Assembly: GCF_018905915.1 (NCBI RefSeq)
Contig: NZ_CP064782.1
Coordinates: 1,860,001 to 1,924,000, forward strand
Source: Azospira inquinata
Lineage (GTDB): Bacteria; Pseudomonadota; Gammaproteobacteria; Burkholderiales; Rhodocyclaceae
Direction of reading: 5' to 3'
Length of the DNA: 64,000 nt
Shown here: positions 37,236 to 44,057 of the stretch, one piece after another
Numbering within the stretch: position 1 is the first letter of the stretch
Layout: each line of letters begins with the position of its first letter
The notes under the pieces: generated by a model
Database searches by the model: none
Seen by the model: only the letters and a program-made list of their open reading frames with translations
What the model was told of the DNA's origin: nothing
Program-made: the position numbers and the translations under genes

Positions 37236-37844
37236 ATGGCTACCCCGGTTTCTCTGGCGACGGTGGTTGGGGCCCTGGCGGCCCTGCGCCGGGACTATGC
37301 CTGGCGGGCCCGGCGGGATGATGCCCTGGGCCGGGAACTGGCCCGGGTGCTGGCTTTGTGGGAATTGCCCGAATCCCCCCCGGGGCAGGTGCAGGGCCGG
37401 GACCATCCGGTGCTGGCGGAGCTGCAAGCCCTGCCAGTGGGCCAGGGCCCGGCAGGGCAGGTGCTGGATGCCTTTCGCCCCCTCCTGGCCGGCCTCCCGT
37501 GGCGCTACGGTTATGCCCCCCAGGACGGTTTGGAAAACCTTCTGGCCTGGGCCGAGCTGGTGGGCCCGGAAGCGCCTCTGCCCCATCCCCATCTCTGCCT
37601 GGGCCTCACCGCCCTGGCGCCCCATACCGCCTATCCCCGCCACCACCATCCGGCGGTGGAAACCTATTACCTCCTGAGCGGCACTGCCCGCTGGCAGGCC
37701 GGAGACCAGCTAAGTGAGCCTATCCCCGGGGATTACCTGCTGCACGGGGAAAACCTCCCCCACGCCATGACCACCGGCGACGCCCCCCTCTTGGCGGCCT
37801 ACACCTGGACCGGGGCGGTGGACGTGGGGTCGGTGCTGGACTGA
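37236..37844 (+). CDS. Cupin of the DMSP-lyase (DddL-like) family
   Basis: A 202-residue protein with an all-helical N-terminal half and a C-terminal cupin barrel. The metal site is readable: His136-x-His138-x3-Glu142 in YPRHHHPAVETYYLLSG, two tyrosines at 144-145 (one a candidate base) and His176 in GENLPHAM. The pattern CLGLTALAPHTAYPRHHHP...ARWQAGD...PGDYLLHGENLPHAM is that of the dimethylsulfoniopropionate lyase family (DddL-type), which releases dimethyl sulfide and acrylate. Many members of the broad family are untested, so the substrate here is inference. It begins two bases after the methyltransferase stop and ends the metY operon. Confidence 0.7.
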   Translation: MATPVSLATVVGALAALRRDYAWRARRDDALGRELARVLALWELPESPPGQVQGRDHPVLAELQALPVGQGPAGQVLDAFRPLLAGLPWRYGYAPQDGLENLLAWAELVGPEAPLPHPHLCLGLTALAPHTAYPRHHHPAVETYYLLSGTARWQAGDQLSEPIPGDYLLHGENLPHAMTTGDAPLLAAYTWTGAVDVGSVLD

Positions 37845-38011
37845 AAAGCGGGGGGATTTCCAGGGGAGGAACGGACCTTTCCCGGGGATCAATGGCCGGG
37901 CTGTTGGGGGCGGCAGGAAGGCATTAGCCTACGAAAATCCTATCCCTCGAACCCCGCTTAGCGGTGGGGAAAGCCCCCAAGAACTTTATGCTACCTGGGC
38001 CCCTGGGGCCC

Positions 38012-38179
38012 CTAGTTGTCATCCGCCGCGTGGACGGCCTGCTGGTTTTCCGGGGCGTTGTAGTAGTCGATGGCCCACATGCCGCCGATCAGGACCACCA
38101 TGAGGATGACGAAAATAAGGCCCAGGATGAGGGGGGTCTTGCTGGGTTTGGGTTCTTGGGGGTCTTGGGCTTGGCTCAT
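38012..38179 (-). CDS. Small single-helix membrane protein (55 residues)
   Basis: A short gene giving a charged N-terminus (MSQAQDPQEPKPSKT), one clear membrane helix (PLILGLIFVILMVVLIGGMWAI) and an acidic tail. The ATG at 38179 is 37 bases after the stop of the Old Yellow Enzyme gene on the same strand, so it is the last gene of that operon. A palindromic GGGCCCC-T-GGGGCCC abuts its stop codon. I recognise no family; the clean start, helix and codon use make it likely to be real. Confidence 0.65.
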   Translation of the reverse strand: MSQAQDPQEPKPSKTPLILGLIFVILMVVLIGGMWAIDYYNAPENQQAVHAADDN

Positions 38180-38216
38180 GGGATTGCCTGATGGGTAAGG
38201 GTTGGAGGGGCCGGAC

Positions 38217-39314
38217 TTAATCTTGGCGGAAGGGGCGGACGTTGGCCGGATTGCTGCGCCAGAACTGGGGCGGGGCGCTGATCTGGGCGCCCAGTTCCGC
38301 CGCCGCATGCCAGGGCCAGCGGGGGTTGTAGAGCATGGCCCGGCCGATGGCCACCAGGTCCGCATCTTGCGCCTGGATCACGCCTTCTGCCTGACGGGCT
38401 GCGGTGATCAGGCCGACGCCGATGGTGGGGATGCCGGTGGCGGCTTTGATGCGCCGGGCGAAGGGCAGCTGGTAGCCCGGTTCCGGGTGAATCTGCTGCA
38501 AGGGGGAAAGGCCCCCGGTGGAAATATGGAAAAAGGCGCAGCCTCGGGCGGCCAGTTCCCGGGTGAGGATTTCCGTCTGGTCCAGGTCCCAGCCCCCTTC
38601 CACCCAATCCGTGGCGGAAAGGCGAATGCCCACGGGCCGTTGGGCGGGGAAGGCGGCCCGCACGGCGGCGAACACTTCCAGGGTGAGACGCAGGCGGTTT
38701 TCCAGACTGCCCCCGTAGCCGTCCCGGCGCTGGTTGCTCAAGGGGGAGAGAAATTGGTGCAGCAGGTAGCCGTGGGCGGCGTGGATTTCAATGGCGTCAA
38801 AGCCCGCCCGGGCGGCCCGCTGGGCGGCCTGGGCAAATTGGCCCGGGAGCGCCGCCAGTTCCTCCGGCATCATTTCCCGGGGCTGGGGATAGTCGGCGCT
38901 ATAGGCTAGGGGGGAGGGGGCCACGGTCTGCCAGCCCCCGTCCTCCGGGGCCACCCGGCCATGGCCTTCCCAGGGGCGGCGGGTGGAGGCCTTGCGCCCG
39001 GCGTGGGCCAGCTGGACCGCCAGGGGCATGGGGGAATAGGCCCGGATGGCCCGGATTACCCGGGCCCAGGCGGCTTCCGTGGCCTCATTCCAGAGCCCGG
39101 GGCAGGCCGGGCTGATCCGGCCTTCCGGCACCACCGCCGTGGCCTCAGCAATGAGCAGCCCGGCGCCGCTGTGGGACAGGTTGCCCAGGTGCATCAGGTG
39201 CCAGTCCCCCACTTCCCCGTTCTGGGCCGAGTACTGGCACATGGGGGGAATGACGATACGGTTGGCCAGGGACAGGGCGCCAAGTTGGAAAGGGGTGAAT
39301 AGGGGGCTGGTCAT
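38217..39314 (-). CDS. Old Yellow Enzyme, NADH:flavin oxidoreductase (YqjM class)
   Basis: A 365-residue FMN enzyme with a TIM-barrel fold that reduces activated C=C bonds. The start MTSPLFTPFQLGALSLANRIVIPPMCQYSA carries the Cys of the YqjM/xenobiotic reductase class; AHAGRKAS has the substrate-side His, and HAAHGYLLHQFLSPLSNQRRDGYGGSLENR (cited in part) is the FMN-binding hallmark, closed by ADLVAIGRAMLYNPRWPWHAA. Length is right for this class. The start overlaps the stop of the CLC gene by four bases, so the two are cotranslated, an odd pairing with no clear reason. Confidence 0.93.
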   Translation of the reverse strand: MTSPLFTPFQLGALSLANRIVIPPMCQYSAQNGEVGDWHLMHLGNLSHSGAGLLIAEATAVVPEGRISPACPGLWNEATEAAWARVIRAIRAYSPMPLAVQLAHAGRKASTRRPWEGHGRVAPEDGGWQTVAPSPLAYSADYPQPREMMPEELAALPGQFAQAAQRAARAGFDAIEIHAAHGYLLHQFLSPLSNQRRDGYGGSLENRLRLTLEVFAAVRAAFPAQRPVGIRLSATDWVEGGWDLDQTEILTRELAARGCAFFHISTGGLSPLQQIHPEPGYQLPFARRIKAATGIPTIGVGLITAARQAEGVIQAQDADLVAIGRAMLYNPRWPWHAAAELGAQISAPPQFWRSNPANVRPFRQD

Positions 39315-40828
39315 GGTTGGGGCTTCCTAGGCTGATCGGGGGTGACGGGGGCCAGAGGCAGCTCTCCCTGGGGCCCCGCCTCATGGGAAGTTTCCGGGGG
39401 CGGTTCTGGGGCGACCGGTGGGACCGGGGCCGGGTCCGCCGCCGTTGCCGGGTCCGCCGCCGGTGGCGGGGGCGGTGCCTTGGGCTGGCGGGCCACCATG
39501 CCCGCCGCCAGGGTGCGGTAGAGGGGCGGGCTGAACAGGCGGGACAGGCCGGAGGAAAGCAGGGCCGTGGCCATGAGGCCGATGACCATGCTGTAGCCAT
39601 CCACCATTTCCATGACAATGACGAAGGAGGTGATGGGGGCCTGGGTCACGGCGGCCAGAAATCCGGCCATGCAGAGAATGAGCAGCAGGCCCGTGGGTTC
39701 CCCCTGCCCGGCGATGTGGGTGAGGGTGGAGCCGAGCCCGGCTCCCACGGCCAGGGAGGGGGCGAAAATGCCCCCGGGCAGACCGGTCAGGTAGGAGACC
39801 ACGGTGGCCACGAATTTGGCCGGGGCGAAATACCAGGGCAGTTCCCGGACCCCCAGCAGGGCCTGGTGGGTAGGATCGTAGCCGCTGCCGAAGGTGAGGC
39901 CGCCGCAGACCATGCCCAGGGCCCCCAGGAGCAGACCGCAGGCGGCGACGAAGTGGTAGGGCCGTTCTTTGCGCAGGCGGGCCAGGGCCCCCTGCCAGTT
40001 GCCCGCCGCCAGCACCATCATGCGGGAAAACAGGCCCCCGGCTAGACCGCAGACGAGAAAACTGACCAGCACCGCCCGGGCCAGATCCATCCGGTTGCTT
40101 TCCGCCACCAGAATGTGGCCAAAATAATGGCCGCCCCCCAGGAGGGATTGGGACACCACCCCGGCCAGCACAATGGCCGTAATTACCAGACCGCTCATGC
40201 GGGATTCCACCCCCCGGCTCATTTCCTCAATGGCGAACACAATGCCCGCCAGGGGGGTGTTAAAGGCGGCGGCAATCCCGGCGGCTCCCCCGGCCACCAC
40301 CAGATGGGAGCGTTGCACATGGAGGGCGGGGGGCAGCCAGCGGTGGATGGCGTCCATGAGGGAGGCCCCCACTTGCACCGTGGGCCCTTCCCGCCCCATG
40401 GAAAAGCCGCAGCCCACGGCCCCGGCGCCGATCAGCATTTTGCCCACCACAATGCGCAGGGAGACCAGAGGCCGCCAGAGCCCGTGTTCCGGGCGCTGCA
40501 ATTCGGCCATGGCCTGGGGAATGCCGCTGCCTTCGGCCCCGGGAAAATAGCGCCGGGTCAGGTACAGACAGGCCATTCCGCCCAGGGGGCCGGCCACCAG
40601 GGGCAGCCAGAACCAGTGGTGGGTGGCCCCGAGAAACTGCCGGGAGGCCCAGTCCGACAGCCGGGCAAAGGCCACGGCCAGGAGCCCCACCCCCACGGCG
40701 CCGATCCAGAAGGCCAGCCGCCCGGACCAGAGTTTCAGATACGCCAGGTTACGGCGCCGGACAAAGGCCCAGGAGCCGCCAGGCCGGTGACCGGGGGAAC
40801 GCCAGGGGTCGGGGGTGGGAGGGGACAT
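39311..40828 (-). CDS. CLC-family chloride channel or H+/Cl- antiporter
   Basis: A 505-residue integral membrane protein. The selectivity segments are present: GSGIPQ (100-105), GREGPTVQ with the gating Glu at residue 148, and GLPGGIFAPSLAVGA, together with the long helical repeat pattern of CLC proteins. The gating Glu shows that proton-coupled exchange is possible. No C-terminal CBS domains follow; the protein instead ends in a Pro/Ala-rich tail of about 60 residues (from KAPPPPPAADPA). It heads a short operon with the Old Yellow Enzyme and the 55-residue membrane protein. Confidence 0.92.
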   Translation of the reverse strand: MSPPTPDPWRSPGHRPGGSWAFVRRRNLAYLKLWSGRLAFWIGAVGVGLLAVAFARLSDWASRQFLGATHHWFWLPLVAGPLGGMACLYLTRRYFPGAEGSGIPQAMAELQRPEHGLWRPLVSLRIVVGKMLIGAGAVGCGFSMGREGPTVQVGASLMDAIHRWLPPALHVQRSHLVVAGGAAGIAAAFNTPLAGIVFAIEEMSRGVESRMSGLVITAIVLAGVVSQSLLGGGHYFGHILVAESNRMDLARAVLVSFLVCGLAGGLFSRMMVLAAGNWQGALARLRKERPYHFVAACGLLLGALGMVCGGLTFGSGYDPTHQALLGVRELPWYFAPAKFVATVVSYLTGLPGGIFAPSLAVGAGLGSTLTHIAGQGEPTGLLLILCMAGFLAAVTQAPITSFVIVMEMVDGYSMVIGLMATALLSSGLSRLFSPPLYRTLAAGMVARQPKAPPPPPAADPATAADPAPVPPVAPEPPPETSHEAGPQGELPLAPVTPDQPRKPQP

Positions 40829-41192
40829 GGGGCCAAGGGGAAAGCAAAGACTGGATTCTAGGTCACCCGAGCCCGGAAGTCCCGCCCCCGGACCGTCCCT
40901 GGCCGCTTCCCGTGAGCCTATGGCCGGGGGGCGCTAGAGGATCAGGTCGGTGGCGCTTCTTGTGAAGGGCGAAGGGCGGTATGACGTTGGCCCACGGGCC
41001 GGTATCTCCGGTGGTGGGGCTGTCGCCCGTAGCCCGTAGCCCGGAAGCAGGAAGCAGGAAGCAGACGGCAGACGGCAGACGGCAGACGGCAGCCCCCGCC
41101 CCCCATGCCTCCTGCCCACCGTCGCCCCCGTCCCCAGCCTGGCAGGGGAGGCCGGTATAATGCGGGGCTTTCCTCCTCCCGGGATATTCCCC
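40829..41192. other. Gene-free stretch upstream of the CLC gene and uppP
   Basis: A divergent gap of about 360 bases with no gene. It should hold promoters for both sides. It contains a short GGGCGAA duplication (about 40964-40977) and the heptamer arrays listed separately; the remaining sequence is unremarkable GC-rich DNA. Confidence 0.6.
41025..41091. repeat. Three joined heptamer arrays
   Basis: GCCCGTA 2.5 copies (41025-41042), GGAAGCA 3 copies (41043-41063) and GACGGCA 4 copies (41064-41091) follow one another directly. All have seven-base units and perfect copies. The block lies about 100 bases before the uppP start codon. The GGGCGAA unit a little to the left is identical to a unit of the array at 24844. 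Confidence 0.92.
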
Positions 41193-42017
41193 ATGGATTT
41201 GCTCCTACTGGCCAAGGCCCTCATTCTCGGCATTGTGGAAGGGCTCACCGAGTTCCTCCCCGTGTCCTCCACGGGCCACCTGATCCTTACCGGCGCCCTG
41301 CTCCATTTCAACGACGAACGGGGCAAGCTGTTTGAAATCGTTATCCAGTTCGGAGCCATTTTGGCCGTGTGCTGGGAATACCGGGTGCGTATTGCCGGGG
41401 TAATCCGGGGCCTGCCCCGGGAGCGGCTGGCCCGGCGCCTGACCCTGAATCTGGCCGTGGCCTTCGTGCCCCTGGCGGTGCTGGGCCTGCTTTTCGGCAA
41501 GGCCATCAAGGCCCATCTGTTCAATCCCCTGACTGTGGCCTCCGCCTTCATTCTGGGCGGCTTCGTCATTCTTTGGGCGGAGCGGCGCCAGCACCGGGTG
41601 CGGGTGGAAACGGTGGATGACATGACCGTGCTGGATGCCATGAAGCTGGGCATTGCCCAGGCCTTCGCCCTGATCCCGGGCACCTCCCGCTCCGGTTCCA
41701 CCATCATCGGCGGCATGTTGTTCGGCCTTTCCCGCCAGGCGGCCACGGAATTTTCCTTCTTCCTGGCCATTCCCACCCTGGGGGTGGCGACCTTCTACGA
41801 GCTTTACAAGGAACGGGCCCTGCTCCACGGGGCGGACCTGAGCATGTGGGTGGTGGGCTTTGTGGCCGCTTTCGTGTCCGCCTTTTTCTGCGTGCGCTGG
41901 CTGCTCCGCTATATCAGTAGCCACGATTTCACCGTCTTCGCCTGGTATCGCATCGCCTTCGGTCTGGTGGTCCTGGGCTCTGCCTATTCCGGCCTGGTGA
42001 GCTGGGCGGCGGACTGA
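41193..42017 (+). CDS. uppP: Undecaprenyl-diphosphatase
   Basis: A 274-residue inner-membrane phosphatase (BacA/UppP) that recycles undecaprenyl diphosphate to the monophosphate used for peptidoglycan and surface glycans. The catalytic motifs [17 protein letters not shown] (about 17-33) and [20 protein letters not shown] (about 163-182) are intact, with eight hydrophobic helices at normal length. The ATG at 41193 is used because similarity begins with [17 protein letters not shown]. It is a single-gene unit; functionally it supports the polysaccharide locus at the left end. Confidence 0.96.
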   Translation: MDLLLLAKALILGIVEGLTEFLPVSSTGHLILTGALLHFNDERGKLFEIVIQFGAILAVCWEYRVRIAGVIRGLPRERLARRLTLNLAVAFVPLAVLGLLFGKAIKAHLFNPLTVASAFILGGFVILWAERRQHRVRVETVDDMTVLDAMKLGIAQAFALIPGTSRSGSTIIGGMLFGLSRQAATEFSFFLAIPTLGVATFYELYKERALLHGADLSMWVVGFVAAFVSAFFCVRWLLRYISSHDFTVFAWYRIAFGLVVLGSAYSGLVSWAAD

Positions 42018-42111
42018 TCCGCCTGCGGGGCGGGTCGGGGCCATTTCCCTCCCGCCCCCGTTTGATCTACCCTGGGCCTTTCCCTTTTCCGCCCCTGTTC
42101 CGGCCCAGGCC

Positions 42112-43158
42112 ATGTCCGATCCTGCCTTTCCCCCCTATTTCCTCAAACCGGAAGCCTACGGCGCCCTGGGCGCCGGGCCGGTGCATAGCCTCCGGGGAGT
42201 ATGGCGGGATGGGGAGCGGCAACGGCAACTGGCCTGGCATCTCTATCTGCCGCCGGGCCGGGGCCGGGTGCCCCTGGTGATTTTTTCCCATGGCCTGGGG
42301 GGCAGCCGGGAGACTGGGGCGGCCTGGCTTTCCCATTGGTCTGCCCACGGTCTAGCCTGTCTGGCCTTGCAGCACCCGGGCAGCGACCGGGATCAGCTGG
42401 CCGGGGTCGCCCCCCTGGACCTGCCCCGGGTGATGGCCCAGGCCATGACCGGGGAGCAGATGCTGAGCCGGGTGGCAGACGTGCAATTCGTGGTCTCCCG
42501 CCTGGCCCGGGGCGGGGCGGCGGAGGAGTGCGATAGGGTGGAGGTCGTGGAGGCTGGCATAGCGCCCGCCGGGTCCGCCGAGCAGCCCCCCTCCGGGGAC
42601 ATTGACCCCGCCGCCGCGGCCCTGCCCGAGCCCTTTCCCTATGAACGTCTGGACCTGGACCGGCTGGGCTTTGCCGGCCATTCCTTCGGTGCCCTTACCG
42701 CCCAGGCCCTGGCCGGGGAGCGGCTGGACTGGGGCAAGCCGGACGTGACCACGGCCAAGCCCTTCCGCGCCTTTCTAGCCCTTTCCCCCTCGGCTCGGGG
42801 CGCCCCCGCCGGGCGGGCAGCGGGCTTCGCCGCCATCTGCCGTCCCTTTTTCTCCATCACCGGCTCCCGGGACAAGGGCATTGGCCGGGGCGACGTGGGC
42901 CCGGAAAACCGGCGCCTGCCCTACGCCCACATGCCTCCGGGCCACAAATATCTGCTGGTGCTGGCCGGGGCCACCCACCGCCATTTCGCCGGGGAGGCGG
43001 AAGATCGGCGCCGCACCCCTGCCTTTACCCGGGCCGTCCAGGCCGCCTCCCTGGCCTTCTGGCGCTGTTACCTGATGGGGGAAGAAGCGGCCCGGCGCTG
43101 GCTCCAGTCCGGCTTTCCCGCCACCCTGGGAGAAGGGGACGCCTGGGCCTGGAAATAG
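42112..43158 (+). CDS. Alpha/beta hydrolase, dienelactone hydrolase/PAF-acetylhydrolase-like
   Basis: A 348-residue alpha/beta hydrolase. VIFSHGLGGSRETGAAWLSHW carries the oxyanion HG loop, FAGHSFGALTAQALAG gives the nucleophile elbow GHSFG, and ATHRHFAG near the C-terminus supplies the His. The overall layout resembles predicted dienelactone hydrolases and platelet-activating-factor acetylhydrolase-like proteins in proteobacteria. No signal peptide is seen, so it should be cytoplasmic. The substrate is unknown. Transcribed with uppP direction but 94 bases away, perhaps independently. Confidence 0.82.
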   Translation: MSDPAFPPYFLKPEAYGALGAGPVHSLRGVWRDGERQRQLAWHLYLPPGRGRVPLVIFSHGLGGSRETGAAWLSHWSAHGLACLALQHPGSDRDQLAGVAPLDLPRVMAQAMTGEQMLSRVADVQFVVSRLARGGAAEECDRVEVVEAGIAPAGSAEQPPSGDIDPAAAALPEPFPYERLDLDRLGFAGHSFGALTAQALAGERLDWGKPDVTTAKPFRAFLALSPSARGAPAGRAAGFAAICRPFFSITGSRDKGIGRGDVGPENRRLPYAHMPPGHKYLLVLAGATHRHFAGEAEDRRRTPAFTRAVQAASLAFWRCYLMGEEAARRWLQSGFPATLGEGDAWAWK

Positions 43159-43471
43159 GCCGGGGTGGTCATCGGCCGCCCCGGCATCGGCGCCGGGGCT
43201 GGGGCTGACTCCGGGGCCATGGCCCCGGACCTTGGACAAGCGTCCTAGGCCCGGTGGGGCCCGCCGGGGTAGAGGGGGCCGACACCGTTCCTCTCAATCT
43301 GAGGCTAGGCCGGCCCTCCGCAACCGCCTCCGCAACCGCAACCGCAACCGCAACCCGCAACCCGCAACCCGCACCGAGCCCAGCCCAGCCCCCCGAGCCC
43401 GGCCGCCGGGCTTTCCCCCGGGCCCCCACCGGGGGCAAACTGCTGGCTTAATTTGGCTCCACGGTTTTTCC
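43159..43471. other. Gene-free stretch before yqiA
   Basis: About 310 bases without a gene. It holds a perfect 20-base palindrome (43210-43229, centre CCATGG) that may act as a terminator stem without a T-run for the hydrolase gene, and the CGCAAC/CCCGCAA array (43331-43374). The yqiA frame is open through this stretch, giving an Arg-Asn-rich run, but there is no similarity before 43472. Confidence 0.55.
43331..43374. repeat. Hexamer/heptamer tandem array, CGCAAC and CCCGCAA
   Basis: CGCAAC is repeated four times (43331-43354) and then shifts to the seven-base unit CCCGCAA for two perfect copies and a partial one (to 43374). The change of unit by one inserted C is the kind of step expected from slippage. 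It lies about 100 bases before the yqiA start. Confidence 0.9.
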
Positions 43472-44050
43472 ATGTCCGGCATTCTTTATCTCCACGGTTT
43501 TCGTTCCGCTCCCCAGTCCTTTAAGGCCCGCCTGCTGGGGGAGGCCATGGCTGCCCGGGGGCAGGCGGAGGCTTTCCATTGCCCGGCCCTCTCCTTTGAG
43601 CCGCGCCAGGCCTTGGCCCAGGCTCGGGCCATTGTGGAAGCCAATGCCCAGGCGGGGGAGCCGCCCCTCACCCTGGTGGGCAGCTCCCTGGGCGGCTTTT
43701 ACGCCACCTGGCTGGCGGAGCATTACGGGCTCCGGGCCGTGCTGGTGAATCCGGCGGTGGTGGCGCCCCTCAGCCTGGAAGCCTATCTGGGGCCCCAGAC
43801 CAATCTCTATACGGGGGAGGTGTTTGACTTCACCCGGGACCATGTGGCCCAGCTGGAGGCCATGACCGTGGACCAGGTCACTCCGGCCCACTATTTCCTC
43901 CTGTTGGCCACGGGGGATGAGGTGCTGGACTACCGCCACGCCCTGGCCCGTTACGGGGATTGCCGCCGGGTGGTGCTGGAGGGGGATGAGCACGGCTTCA
44001 AGAGGTTTGCCGAGTTCATCCCGCAAATCTTTGAATTTGCCGGGTTATAA
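43472..44050 (+). CDS. yqiA: YqiA-family esterase
   Basis: A 192-residue single-domain alpha/beta hydrolase. ILYLHGFRSAPQSFKARLLGEAM is the typical YqiA start, LVGSSLGGFYATWLAEHYG the nucleophile elbow (GSSLG), GDEVLDYRHAL the acidic residue and DEHGFKRFAEFIP the His. E. coli YqiA has esterase activity on short acyl-CoA esters; the physiological substrate is unclear. The ATG at 43472 is chosen on similarity. The RNB-domain nuclease gene follows after seven bases, and the order yqiA - RNB nuclease - tonB - aroE - mtgA is what I expect for this group of bacteria. Confidence 0.88.
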   Translation: MSGILYLHGFRSAPQSFKARLLGEAMAARGQAEAFHCPALSFEPRQALAQARAIVEANAQAGEPPLTLVGSSLGGFYATWLAEHYGLRAVLVNPAVVAPLSLEAYLGPQTNLYTGEVFDFTRDHVAQLEAMTVDQVTPAHYFLLLATGDEVLDYRHALARYGDCRRVVLEGDEHGFKRFAEFIPQIFEFAGL

Positions 44051-44057
44051 TTCGCCG

